A DNA stretch of 64,000 nucleotides from positions 62,001 through 126,000 of the forward strand of contig JAQTZF010000001.1 in the NCBI GenBank assembly GCA_028687915.1, given 5' to 3'. The notes beneath the pieces are model-generated. The model was not told where the DNA came from, did not search any database, and was given only the letters and a program-made list of their open reading frames with translations. Of the stretch, positions 16,265 to 24,954 are shown piece by piece (the first letter of the stretch is position 1; each line of letters starts with the position of its first letter). The stretch comes from Candidatus Daviesbacteria bacterium. Its GTDB lineage: Bacteria; Patescibacteria; Microgenomatia; Daviesbacterales; UBA10151. The translations under genes and the position numbers were made by a program.

Positions 16265-18001
16265 TCAATCTTTTTTGTACTGTAGTTTATACATCTCTTT
16301 CAGTTCTGCAACAGTGGTACAGTCTTCTGCTCGCTTATCCTCTCCTCTAAATCTAACCAACCTGGGAAATCTTAAAGCATAGCCTGGTTCAGAATCAGTC
16401 TTTCCTGCTGTATGGGTTGGGCTTTTAGTTATTTCATCTGCTAAAACTTCAATTACAATTTCTGGTTGAATCCAAACTGTAGGAGTTATTAAAGAATCAA
16501 CTCTGGCAGGTTTATGATCAACGCTAATTTTATCAGACCTCTCATGTATTTCTTTCCACTCAATGTCAGTTAAACCTGTTCCAATTTTGGAAACTGTGAC
16601 AAACATATCCTTTTTCTCATCATAAACACCAACTAATAATGACCCTGCCCCAAATCCAGACCTTTTCCCTTTCCCAAAAATATAACCTAAAATAACACAA
16701 TCAATAGTATCTTTTAGCTCTCCTGCTGAATGTCTTTTTAATTTTACCCAGTTAAAATTCCTGGCTCCTGCCTCATATCTGGAATCTGGTTTTTTAACAA
16801 TTAAGCCTTCTAAACCTTTGGTAATTGCATCATCAAACATTTGCTGAATTTTTTCTGCAGAATCTGTAAACTCTCCTGGTTCAGGAATCAACGTTTCATC
16901 CCCATTCACTTCTGAAACTAAAACTTTCATTCTTTCATCCAATGGTAAATCAACCAATGATTTTCCATTTAGATACATAACATCAAAAACAAAAGCTTTT
17001 AAAGGCAAGGTCTTACTCATCTCTTCCACCTGATATTTTCTTCTTCTTTTGGTAGTTTCCTGAAAAGGTAAAAATTCTTCTGAAGTCTTGTTATAAGCCA
17101 GAGCTTCTGAGTCTAAAATAATTGTTTTGGCTTTTACCTGTTTTAATACTCCTTCAATAATTTCCGGCATCATTAAAGTTGTTTCTTCCAGGTTTCTTGA
17201 AAATAATCTGACTGTATCCCCGCTTTTATGAATTTGAACTCTAAACCCATCATATTTATATTGAATATGAGCTCTTCCTCCCATTTTTTCCAATATTGTT
17301 TTAGCGTCCGGCAATCTTTCAGTGAGTTCTGATCGAAGTGGCCTGCCTACTTCTACATCCAATTTCTTTACACCTTCCAAACCTTTATTCCATAAGGTTT
17401 CTCCGATAATTCCTAAATCAGAAGTCCTGTTATATGCTTCTTCTAGCTCTTTTCTTTCTTTTCTGTGTCCTAATTTACATTCTGCAAAAGCATCTAAAAT
17501 AGTTGGATCTCCTACCCCAAGTCTTGATGATCCCATGGGAATTCTGACTAAATGCTTGGCAGAAATTGGATCCATTTCCTGCAATAATCCTGCTAAAAGA
17601 TTAACTTTTTTTTCTACTGTTCCTGCTCCAGAAGTTTTGGCAATTTCCAGTAATGTATCAAAAATATCTCCTACAGTCTGATTACTGATAGTTGATGACT
17701 GATGACTTAACACCTCTGTCACTTTCCCCAAATCCCCCATCTCACTGTATTTTTTCAACACTTCCTCCCGGCTAACTCCATAAGCTTTGGCAATTGCTTG
17801 TGCCACCAATTTTTCACTCATCCCAATTTCAATTGCTTCATAAAAAGGAGCTACTCTACCTTGAATTAAATAGACAACCTGACAAATATCAGAAGACTCA
17901 ACTTCTGCAAAAAGCCTGCCTAAAATATTAATTAAAGATAATCTGGAAGAAGTTTCTTCCAGTTGTTGTAAATACTTTGCAAAATTACCAAAAGTCATCA
18001 C
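16265..18001 (-). CDS. ATP-dependent DNA ligase, archaeal/eukaryal type
   Basis: 578 residues. The adenylated lysine is Lys249 in 'YKYDGFRVQIHK'. N-terminal DNA-binding domain about 1-220 (LVRIPMGSSRLGVGDPT), nucleotidyl-transferase domain about 225-420 ('EGLIVKKPDSRYEAG'), OB domain with 'WVKLKR' and the C-terminal 'PGYALRFPRLVRFR'. This is the LigB/Lig1-like type of Archaea, not NAD-dependent LigA. Residues 100-108 (HQSSTISNQ) are encoded by a repeat-like insertion. ATGATG at 17996-18001 gives two possible starts. Its 3' end is partly duplicated downstream. Confidence 0.94.
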   Translation of the reverse strand: MMTFGNFAKYLQQLEETSSRLSLINILGRLFAEVESSDICQVVYLIQGRVAPFYEAIEIGMSEKLVAQAIAKAYGVSREEVLKKYSEMGDLGKVTEVLSHQSSTISNQTVGDIFDTLLEIAKTSGAGTVEKKVNLLAGLLQEMDPISAKHLVRIPMGSSRLGVGDPTILDAFAECKLGHRKERKELEEAYNRTSDLGIIGETLWNKGLEGVKKLDVEVGRPLRSELTERLPDAKTILEKMGGRAHIQYKYDGFRVQIHKSGDTVRLFSRNLEETTLMMPEIIEGVLKQVKAKTIILDSEALAYNKTSEEFLPFQETTKRRRKYQVEEMSKTLPLKAFVFDVMYLNGKSLVDLPLDERMKVLVSEVNGDETLIPEPGEFTDSAEKIQQMFDDAITKGLEGLIVKKPDSRYEAGARNFNWVKLKRHSAGELKDTIDCVILGYIFGKGKRSGFGAGSLLVGVYDEKKDMFVTVSKIGTGLTDIEWKEIHERSDKISVDHKPARVDSLITPTVWIQPEIVIEVLADEITKSPTHTAGKTDSEPGYALRFPRLVRFRGEDKRAEDCTTVAELKEMYKLQYKKD

Positions 18002-18030
18002 AGAGATTGTAATTGATTATTGGTTTTATG

Positions 18031-18036
18031 TAAAAT
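18031..18036 (+). promoter_or_regulatory. -10 box of a leaderless promoter
   Basis: TTGTAA (18007-18012), 18-bp spacer, TAAAAT (18031-18036), then only 6 nt to the ATG at 18043. The mRNA would start at or next to the start codon. Confidence 0.5.
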
Positions 18037-18042
18037 CAAAAC

Positions 18043-18708
18043 ATGGATACAGAGTCTGAGAAAAGAATTACACCAGAAATAGGCCCAGATCCAGAAATTT
18101 CAAGAATATATAAAGCTGTCCAAAGTGGTGAAATGAGCATTGAGGAATTTGCCGACTTATACGATGCAGGAGGGTTGGTTGAAGGTTGCTTAAAGATTGA
18201 TGCCTTTGAAAGAAGAGTATCTCATTACTTAGAGAATGGTGTAACAGGATCCCTCATAGCTATTGACGTGGATGATTTTAAACGTTTTAACGATCAAAAC
18301 CCCGAAGGTCATTTAGGAGGAGATGATTTACTAAGATTAATTGGAAAAATTATCCACAAAAGTTTCAGAACTAAAGAAGTACAAGAAGATACAAAAGAAA
18401 GAAGACAAGGAACATCTCAAGAAAAAGATCTTTTAGCCAGAGCTGGTGATGAATTTGTAGCATATCTAGTAGATGCAGATGAATATCAGGCAAAAATCGC
18501 TTCTAAGAGAATGTGGACAGAATTAGTAAGTACAGTTAAAGAACAATTCCCTGGATATAAATATGATCAGACTATGAGTATTGGAGTAAGTAGAACAAGA
18601 CCTGGTGATAATATTAAAAATCTTCGGGGACGAGCTGATCTAGCTCTATATGATGCAAAAAAAGGCAAAGGAACAGGTAACCCCTCAGATGCAATTTCAA
18701 TAAATTAA
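18043..18708 (+). CDS. GGDEF-domain protein (diguanylate cyclase-like)
   Basis: 221 residues. The GGDEF domain runs from about 65 to 215: 'SLIAIDVDDFKRFND' (metal-binding Asp), 'LGGDDLLRLIGKII', the active loop as 'RAGDEFVAYL' and 'MSIGVSRTR'. The loop has Ala for the first Gly, AGDEF, a variant also found in active enzymes. A charged insert (about 115-135, EVQEDTKERRQGTSQEKD) lengthens the domain. No sensor or membrane part is present. It may make c-di-GMP, or only bind nucleotide. Confidence 0.85.
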   Translation: MDTESEKRITPEIGPDPEISRIYKAVQSGEMSIEEFADLYDAGGLVEGCLKIDAFERRVSHYLENGVTGSLIAIDVDDFKRFNDQNPEGHLGGDDLLRLIGKIIHKSFRTKEVQEDTKERRQGTSQEKDLLARAGDEFVAYLVDADEYQAKIASKRMWTELVSTVKEQFPGYKYDQTMSIGVSRTRPGDNIKNLRGRADLALYDAKKGKGTGNPSDAISIN

Positions 18709-18709
18709 A

Positions 18710-19795
18710 TTACTTTAAAACATACATGGCATTTTTAGTACCACCTGTCTTTTTCACTAAGCTCTTTTGTTTTAAGAATTTAATCTCGCGAAGTACTGTG
18801 TCATCAGAATAATCTGGAAAGATTTTTCTAAAATCTTTATTTTGCATTTGTTTATGTCTGTGTAAAAATTCCATAATAATCATTTGTCTTTCATTTAATA
18901 CTACCTGCTCCCCCAAAGCATCTTTAATTCTGGCATCAGCAGAAATTCTTTTTACCCTTTCTTTAATTCTGTTTAATTCTATAGCCACCCCTTCAACAAA
19001 ATAATCTAGCCAGGGAGTTAGATCACGCTCATGTGTATCAATCACTAATTGATTAGAAACTGCCTGAAGGGTTAAATAATAATCCATTGGATTTTCATCA
19101 AAATATTCTTCAAAAGAGAAGAACTTTCTAATATCATAATTATCCAAAAACATAACTAAAGTAGCGACAGCTCTGGCAGTCCTGCCATTACCATCAGCAA
19201 AAGGATGGATTCTGGCTAACTCATAATGAACAATTCCTGCTTTAAGAACAGGATGAACTTCTTTGGCTTCTTCAGAATTAATCCAATTAATTAAATCCTC
19301 CAATAAATATGGTACTTCTGCTGCCGGAGGAGGAGTATATGAAACTTGTCCAGTTTGAGTATTTTTTATAACTACCTGTTTATCACGAAGCCTGCCACTT
19401 TTTTCCTCTGGCAAAATTTTATCAGTGGTTAATTTATGAATTTGTAAGATAGTTTCTAAAGTTACAACATATCCAGAACCTTCAGGAGATCCACTAATCT
19501 GAGTCGATACCTCATCAATAAACCTTAAAACGTTTCTATAATTTAAAATTTCCTGAATATCACGATCCCGTCCAATAACATCCTCCCCTGCTAATACTTC
19601 TTTTGCCTCTTCCATGGTAAGTTTATTACCCTCTAAATGAGTGCCGTGATGAACAGTTCTCTCAATTGCTTCTTTTCTGAATTTTGCTTCCCAGGCTGGA
19701 ATTAAAGGAGAACTTAAAATTACTTCTCTGGAGGCGTCAACTATACCAATATTTTTAAGGATTTTATTTGTAATTGAATATTTAGCAACAAACAT
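18710..19795 (-). CDS. Fic/DOC family protein with C-terminal winged helix
   Basis: 361 residues from ATG 19795, preferred over an upstream start. The Fic core 'HPFADGNGRTARA' is intact, so nucleotide (usually AMP) transfer to a target hydroxyl is expected. An N-terminal 'TVHHGTHLEGNKLTMEEA' matches the S/T-x-x-x-E-G/N inhibitory helix in front of the core, so it is probably self-inhibited. The C-terminal about 70 residues (IIMEFLHRHKQMQNKDFRKI) form a winged helix, suggesting DNA binding or autoregulation. The target is unknown. No toxin-antitoxin partner is next to it. Confidence 0.9.
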   Translation of the reverse strand: MFVAKYSITNKILKNIGIVDASREVILSSPLIPAWEAKFRKEAIERTVHHGTHLEGNKLTMEEAKEVLAGEDVIGRDRDIQEILNYRNVLRFIDEVSTQISGSPEGSGYVVTLETILQIHKLTTDKILPEEKSGRLRDKQVVIKNTQTGQVSYTPPPAAEVPYLLEDLINWINSEEAKEVHPVLKAGIVHYELARIHPFADGNGRTARAVATLVMFLDNYDIRKFFSFEEYFDENPMDYYLTLQAVSNQLVIDTHERDLTPWLDYFVEGVAIELNRIKERVKRISADARIKDALGEQVVLNERQMIIMEFLHRHKQMQNKDFRKIFPDYSDDTVLREIKFLKQKSLVKKTGGTKNAMYVLK

Positions 19796-19835
19796 GAATT
19801 CAATTATTGCATATTTCCCGCAAAAAAAACAGAGG

Positions 19836-20816
19836 TTAGGCAAGAAGCATTTCTAAAAGCGCCATTCTAATACTTACTCCATGCTCAACCTGTTTAAAAG
19901 GAACCACCCTCTGATCTTGATCATACTTCTCTGGTAGTTCACCAAAATCTTTGCTTCTAGGTAAAACATGCATAATTATTGAGCTATCGGGTAATTTTTC
20001 CATAACTTCATCACTCAAACAAACATCACCACCATGTAAAAGATTTCTAATAGCGAATTGTCTAATTTTTTTTGGTAACACCTTAAGAGTTTTCATTCTT
20101 TCGGTCTGCAATCTTGTCAGACACACTACATCTGCAGTTTCAGATACATCTATAAGCCGATTGGAAATATTATATTGAACATTATGTCGGTCGAGATAAT
20201 CAAGCATATCTTGTCTCATTTGAAATTGTGGTGGAGATACAAAATCAATAGTTATATTTTTAAATCGAGCCAAAAGATATGCTGTAGAACGGTGAGTTCG
20301 ACTATTTTTCAAATCTCCAATCAAAGCAACTCTTAATCCATCAATTTGACCAAAATGTTCTTTCATTGTGTAAAGATCTAAGAGAGCCTGCGTAGGATGC
20401 TGACCTTTACCATCCCCTGCATTAATAATTGGTACTCCTGAAACTTCAGCCGCATCCCTCGCACCCCCTTCATAGGGACTGCGTAGAACTATCGCATCAA
20501 AATTAAGAGCATTATATGTGCGGATTGAATCAGCTAAAGTTTCCCCTTTTATAGCACTGGAAAATTCTCCAGCATTTTCTGTCACAGCTACATCAGCCCC
20601 GAGATTAAGAGCAGCTACCTGAAAAGAAAATCTTGTCCTGGTACTAGGTTCATAAAAAATAAGAGCAACACTTTTCCCTTTTAATGATCCATTTCCCAGT
20701 GAATATTTTCCAATTCGAGCAAGAGATTGAGCATGAGGAAAAAGCTCATCTTCCATCCAGGATCTGGTAAATTGTTGCGCATCAATAATGTGAGGAATGG
20801 TTTCTGTTATTGCCAT
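19836..20816 (-). CDS. pyrB: Aspartate carbamoyltransferase catalytic subunit
   Basis: 326 residues. First committed pyrimidine step: carbamoyl phosphate plus aspartate. 'FYEPSTRTRFSFQ' binds carbamoyl phosphate; 'GDGKGQHPTQALLDLYTM' is the second signature; 'HVLPRSKDFGELP' is near the end, where the usual HPLPR is HVLPR. No pyrI or other pyr genes are in the window, so it stands alone here between Fic and the divergent DUF5654 gene. Confidence 0.94.
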   Translation of the reverse strand: MAITETIPHIIDAQQFTRSWMEDELFPHAQSLARIGKYSLGNGSLKGKSVALIFYEPSTRTRFSFQVAALNLGADVAVTENAGEFSSAIKGETLADSIRTYNALNFDAIVLRSPYEGGARDAAEVSGVPIINAGDGKGQHPTQALLDLYTMKEHFGQIDGLRVALIGDLKNSRTHRSTAYLLARFKNITIDFVSPPQFQMRQDMLDYLDRHNVQYNISNRLIDVSETADVVCLTRLQTERMKTLKVLPKKIRQFAIRNLLHGGDVCLSDEVMEKLPDSSIIMHVLPRSKDFGELPEKYDQDQRVVPFKQVEHGVSIRMALLEMLLA

Positions 20817-20862
20817 AAAAAATCCTTGTTATATTAATAAACTTCTTCATCAGGGTGTCAAT

Positions 20863-21183
20863 ATGCTAAAATTATCTATGGTCAAAAAAGCTAACAATAA
20901 AAAATTAACCAAAAAGAAGAAAGAAGCAAAAGAAGAAAAAAAATTTCATGAAGAGCTGATAGCCCAGCTTCTAACTTTATCAACCGCAGGTTTTGGGTTG
21001 GTCGCAGCATTAGCTTGGAACCAAGCTATTCAAGCCTTTGTTACCCAATATATTACCCCCAGAATTCCGGGATCTGGTTTGGTTTCCCAACTACTTTATG
21101 CCCTGCTTATAACAATAATCGCAGTTTTTATTACCTACCAGCTTTCCAGAATCTCCTCACATTTAGAAGTTAAAAAGAAATAG
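20863..21183 (+). CDS. DUF5654-family small membrane protein
   Basis: About 106 residues from ATG 20863 (a second ATG at 20878 is possible). A Lys-rich cytoplasmic N-terminus (KKLTKKKKEAKEEKKFHEEL) is followed by two membrane segments (LLTLSTAGFGLVAALAW and LLYALLITIIAVFITYQL). The pattern 'GLVAALAWNQAIQAF' marks DUF5654, common in CPR and Archaea and of unknown role. The stop overlaps recF by 14 bp in convergent orientation. Confidence 0.8.
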   Translation: MLKLSMVKKANNKKLTKKKKEAKEEKKFHEELIAQLLTLSTAGFGLVAALAWNQAIQAFVTQYITPRIPGSGLVSQLLYALLITIIAVFITYQLSRISSHLEVKKK

Positions 21184-22222
21184 TACCCTTTTTTACATTT
21201 ATTCTTTGTAGATTTTTCATAAAACTAGCTGGGATTTGTTCATTTTCTACTGCTGATATAATTGTCTGCTGCCCGGAAACTGCAGAAATAATATATTCAC
21301 GATGAGCAGTATCTAACTCTGAAAATACATCATCAAGTAATAATAAGGGGCTGGTATTTTTATACTGTTTAATAAACTGCAGTTCTGCTAATTTTAAATC
21401 TAACACAGCAGTTCTTTGTTCCCCCCGGGATCCAAAATGAGCCATATTTTTTCCTTTAAAATAAAAGCTAAAATCATCTCTGTGTGGACCAATTAAGGTA
21501 GATGCTGCCATTATTTCCCTTCCCAAGTATTCTTGTAATCTCTCTGCAGTTAAGACGCTTTCCTGATAATTAAATTTAAACTGTGTATCATCTTTTAATT
21601 CATTTATAGTTTCAAAAAAATGTCGTCTTTTTTCTGAAACTACTATGCCAAAATCCAAAACTTGTTGACTCCAAAATATTAGCTGGTCTGTTTTTGCTAA
21701 ACCCTCTTTAATCTTTTTTAAGATTCTATTGCGTGAAACTATGGCCTCATGATATTTAGTTAATGAATTTTTATAGAGTTTATCGATTTGAGCCAGACAA
21801 AGATCAACATGCCAGCGACGAAGAGATGGTGAGCCAGTTACTAAATTAATATCTTCCGGAGAAAAGTGAACTACTACAAGGTTACCAATATAGTCAACAG
21901 ATCTACGGGGCACACCATTAACCTTAACTCTTTTTTCAAGTCCATTTCCCTGCTCCCTAATCTGCATACCAATTTCCAGCTTTGTAATATCACCCCCTTC
22001 TTCCACTTCACCTTCCACGAAACAAGATGTCTCCCCGTCTTTAATCAGTTGAACATCTTTTTCTGCCCGTGGAGATTTAGTTGTTGCCAAAAAATAAATC
22101 GCTTCCAAAAAATTTGATTTTCCCTGAGCATTTTCTCCAATTAATAAAGAAGTTTTTTCTAAATCCAAATCTAGTTTGGAAAAATTTCTAAAATTTACAA
22201 GTTTAAGGTTCTTTAAAAACAT
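21170..22222 (-). CDS. recF: DNA replication and repair protein RecF
   Basis: 350 residues. SMC-like ATPase that loads RecA at gaps with RecO/RecR. Walker A 'LLIGENAQGKSNFLEAIYFL' and Walker B 'LLLLDDVFSELDTAHREYI' are intact; the ABC signature region is 'FGSRGEQRTAVLDLKLAEL'. Length is normal. It is not beside dnaA/dnaN as in many bacteria; here it follows the MFS gene. Confidence 0.95.
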   Translation of the reverse strand: MFLKNLKLVNFRNFSKLDLDLEKTSLLIGENAQGKSNFLEAIYFLATTKSPRAEKDVQLIKDGETSCFVEGEVEEGGDITKLEIGMQIREQGNGLEKRVKVNGVPRRSVDYIGNLVVVHFSPEDINLVTGSPSLRRWHVDLCLAQIDKLYKNSLTKYHEAIVSRNRILKKIKEGLAKTDQLIFWSQQVLDFGIVVSEKRRHFFETINELKDDTQFKFNYQESVLTAERLQEYLGREIMAASTLIGPHRDDFSFYFKGKNMAHFGSRGEQRTAVLDLKLAELQFIKQYKNTSPLLLLDDVFSELDTAHREYIISAVSGQQTIISAVENEQIPASFMKNLQRINVKKGTISF

Positions 22223-22276
22223 GTTCTCGCAGAATAATGCAGTAGGAGAAAAGAATCAAGCTCTATTCGAAATATA

Positions 22277-23656
22277 CTATACTTTATCTTTCCAGTGACC
22301 TAACCCTAAAAATTCTCTCCAATGATCCGGCAAATGACCTTCCTCAAAAAACCAACTTGGGTTACGAGCTATTAAACCCACTACCATTGTAATTAATCCA
22401 GCTACTACTAAAATTGGTGCTGCTCCAAAAAGATCAGCAAATCCACCAGCCAAAACCACAGGAACAGCAGAAAAACCTGTCATTAAAACAGCTAACATTG
22501 AAAAGATTTTACCGCGGTTACTATCTGTACTCTTTTCCTGCAATGATGTTTGGGTTGGAATAATAATTGAAACCGCACTAAGTCCCGCCAGAAACGCTAA
22601 CAAGGCAAAGAAAAATGATAATGATGGCGCTCTTAAAAAATATCTGGGATGAGTAATATATGAAGGTAAGTCTGTGGATTGTAAAGCTGTAGCAATACTT
22701 GGAATTACACCCATTAAGAAAAACACTGCTCCACTTGCAACAATAGCTGGAATCACTAAAAATCTTCGTGGCTTATTACTAAAAAGGCGCCCAACTAAAA
22801 TTGCTCCAATAACCATTCCAAATCCTAATGGTAGCATTACAAAATAAGAAGCATCTGTAGCATGAATTTTTAATACTCTTTCTAAATATGAAGGCATTAA
22901 TACAGCTAATACCCCAATTATCCCCTGCACCCCTGCAAGAATGGCAATGGAAACAGTTATATCAAACCTTCCTTTAATAAAGTTAATTGTACTTTTTACC
23001 TCTTTTCTGGTCAGCTCTAATAATTTAATAAGGTAATCTATTGAGTATGATTTTTTAATGTTAATTTTGTTTACAGTTTTAATGGTCGGTAAATTACGCG
23101 ATAAAATAAAGGCAAACCCAAGGGATCCTGCTCCAAATAAAAATGCTGCATTAATTCCTAAATGAGTAAGTATTGGTCCAGCTAAAGATGATCCTGCCAT
23201 AAAAGAAGCATATAAAGTTAAAGAAAATAATGAGTTTGCTATAAATAATTGCTTTTTAGAAACTAATAGAGGAATAGATGAACTCTCTGAAGGCATAAAG
23301 AATTGAGCTAAAGAATTAATAAAAAAAGTATTTAATAAAATTAAGGGAAAAGAACCTTTAATAAAAATAAATATTACAAAAGACACAGCTAATAAAAAAT
23401 CTACTATTAAAATAATTCTCCGTTTATCTGCTAAGTCCACAAATACCCCAGCAAAAATACCAAAAATAGCTACTGGTAAATAAACACAAAGTAAAAGCAT
23501 TGCTACTGCTAAGTTTGAATCAGTAAGTTTAAAAACCCAAATCAGAAGGGAAAAATTTAATGTGTTATAGGCAAGCTGGATTAATACCTGATTAATCCAT
23601 AAATATCTAAAACCTCGGTTACTAATTACCGAGGTAAATGTTGTTTCTTTAGCCAT
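22277..23656 (-). CDS. MFS transporter
   Basis: 459 residues with about 12 hydrophobic segments. 'NRGFRYLWINQVLIQLAYN' at the start and the loop 2-3 motif 'GVFVDLADKRRII' place it in the MFS_3 (MefA-like efflux) branch. A long cytoplasmic loop follows TM6 (IKKSYSIDYLIKLLELTRKE). The substrate is unknown; drug or metabolite export is the usual role of this branch. Confidence 0.88.
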   Translation of the reverse strand: MAKETTFTSVISNRGFRYLWINQVLIQLAYNTLNFSLLIWVFKLTDSNLAVAMLLLCVYLPVAIFGIFAGVFVDLADKRRIILIVDFLLAVSFVIFIFIKGSFPLILLNTFFINSLAQFFMPSESSSIPLLVSKKQLFIANSLFSLTLYASFMAGSSLAGPILTHLGINAAFLFGAGSLGFAFILSRNLPTIKTVNKINIKKSYSIDYLIKLLELTRKEVKSTINFIKGRFDITVSIAILAGVQGIIGVLAVLMPSYLERVLKIHATDASYFVMLPLGFGMVIGAILVGRLFSNKPRRFLVIPAIVASGAVFFLMGVIPSIATALQSTDLPSYITHPRYFLRAPSLSFFFALLAFLAGLSAVSIIIPTQTSLQEKSTDSNRGKIFSMLAVLMTGFSAVPVVLAGGFADLFGAAPILVVAGLITMVVGLIARNPSWFFEEGHLPDHWREFLGLGHWKDKV

Positions 23657-23699
23657 AAATTATTGAGCAGAAATTATTATACCAAATGATTGTGAAAAA

Positions 23700-23735
23700 T
23701 TATTGCTGACAGGAGGGACAAAAAATAAGATAGGG
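23700..23735 (-). pseudogene. Leftover mutM 3' end, outer copy
   Basis: On the minus strand reads PYLIFCPSCQQ and then TAA (23700-23702). This is the closing half of the MutM zinc finger, as in the intact gene (TYFCPSCQR). No start or body. It is the second of two leftovers downstream of mutM. Confidence 0.7.
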
Positions 23736-23777
23736 TCGCCTTGAACAAGTTCAATGGCGCTTCCTTCTTTATTTTGC

Positions 23778-23822
23778 TCACTTTTGACATCGTTCGCAAA
23801 AATAAGAACCTTTCGCTGCGCT
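23778..23822 (-). pseudogene. Leftover mutM 3' end, inner copy
   Basis: On the minus strand reads SAAKGSYFCERCQK followed by TGA (23778-23780), again the closing half of a MutM zinc finger. It differs from both the intact end and the outer leftover, so three distinct tails are stacked within about 170 bp. Confidence 0.7.
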
Positions 23823-23839
23823 CAAGAACCTTGATTTTG

Positions 23840-24700
23840 TCATCTTTGACAAGATGGACAAAAATAAGTTCCTCTGCCAGCTTGTTGAATTTTTTCTACT
23901 TTACCAGGACAACCATTACATTTTTTTCCTTCTTTACCATAAACATTAGCATAGTCTAAAAAATAACCTTTCTTACCCTCAACATCTACAAAGTGAGCTC
24001 TGGTAGAACCACCTTTTTCTATTGAAACTGTTAAAGATTTCTGTATTCCTTTAACCAATTTTTTAAACTCATCATCAGAGAGTGTTGATACTTTTCTTCG
24101 GGGATCAATTTTTGCATCAAACAAGGCTTCTGAAGCATAAATGTTACCTATTCCGGAAACAACAGTTTGATCCATAAGGGCAATTTTTATAGGTTGAGAT
24201 TTATGATGCAAGAGTTTTGATTTAAGAATTTCCCAGTTAAAGTCTTTTTCCAGTGGCTCAGGACCAAGTGACTTGATAGCTAGAAGTTCTCCTACCTTAT
24301 CAGTAGAAAGTAATTTTACCCAACCAAATTTTCTTTGATCATTAAAATATAATTTAGAACCATTGCTAAATTCAAAAATTACCCTGGTGGATTTATTAGG
24401 TAAAGCCCCTTTCATATCAGGAGTAGGATGCCCACCAATAATTCTGTCAGTTTCTGATTTATCCACATAAATTAACTGCCCTGTCATCTTTAAATGAAAT
24501 AAAAGTGTCAGATTTGATTCCAAATCTACTCCAAGCATCTTGGCTTTTCTCCAAACATTTTTAACTTTTGCTCCTTCAACCTTTTTTTCATCTCCGAAAA
24601 ATGTTTTAGAATTTAAGATTTGAATGTTTTTGAGCGTTTTGCCAGTAATTTTTTTCTGGAGACCTAATTTAATAGTCTCAACTTCAGGTAATTCAGGCAT
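23840..24700 (-). CDS. mutM: Formamidopyrimidine-DNA glycosylase (MutM/Fpg)
   Basis: 286 residues. Removes 8-oxoguanine and other oxidised purines. 'MPELPEVETIKLGLQKKI' carries the catalytic Pro2 and Glu3; 'LLFHLKMTGQLIY' holds the conserved Lys; 'QTVVSGIGNIYASEALFDAK' is the helix-two-turn-helix. The C-terminal zinc finger is 'CNGCPGKVEKIQQAGRGTYF' continuing CPSC. The protein is complete, but two further diverged versions of its last dozen codons follow it. Confidence 0.95.
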   Translation of the reverse strand: MPELPEVETIKLGLQKKITGKTLKNIQILNSKTFFGDEKKVEGAKVKNVWRKAKMLGVDLESNLTLLFHLKMTGQLIYVDKSETDRIIGGHPTPDMKGALPNKSTRVIFEFSNGSKLYFNDQRKFGWVKLLSTDKVGELLAIKSLGPEPLEKDFNWEILKSKLLHHKSQPIKIALMDQTVVSGIGNIYASEALFDAKIDPRRKVSTLSDDEFKKLVKGIQKSLTVSIEKGGSTRAHFVDVEGKKGYFLDYANVYGKEGKKCNGCPGKVEKIQQAGRGTYFCPSCQR

Positions 24701-24706
24701 AGTTAT

Positions 24707-24922
24707 TTATTTTAATTCTTGTGGAATATGTCTAATTATGTGCACCAGAGAAGTTGCGAGTGTAACAATCCCAATATTAGAAGCTTGTATACCTTCTACA
24801 AAAACAGAAAATTCATCATCGTTTAAACTACCAGCATCAACTGGTTTATGCATTCTAAAATTGTCAGTAGCTATCCTAAGATTAGTGGAAGTAGAATTAC
24901 TAGGATTTTCCGCAATACTCAT
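24707..24922 (-). CDS. Hypothetical small protein
   Basis: 71 residues, Asn/Ser-rich at the N-terminus, then an amphipathic segment (FVEGIQASNIGIVTLATSLV). It is located 6 bp upstream of mutM on the same strand. I recognise no family. Codon composition resembles its neighbours, and no longer competing frame exists, so it is probably a real gene. Confidence 0.5.
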   Translation of the reverse strand: MSIAENPSNSTSTNLRIATDNFRMHKPVDAGSLNDDEFSVFVEGIQASNIGIVTLATSLVHIIRHIPQELK

Positions 24923-24954
24923 TAGTTTTAATATTACAAAATACTTCTATCTAG

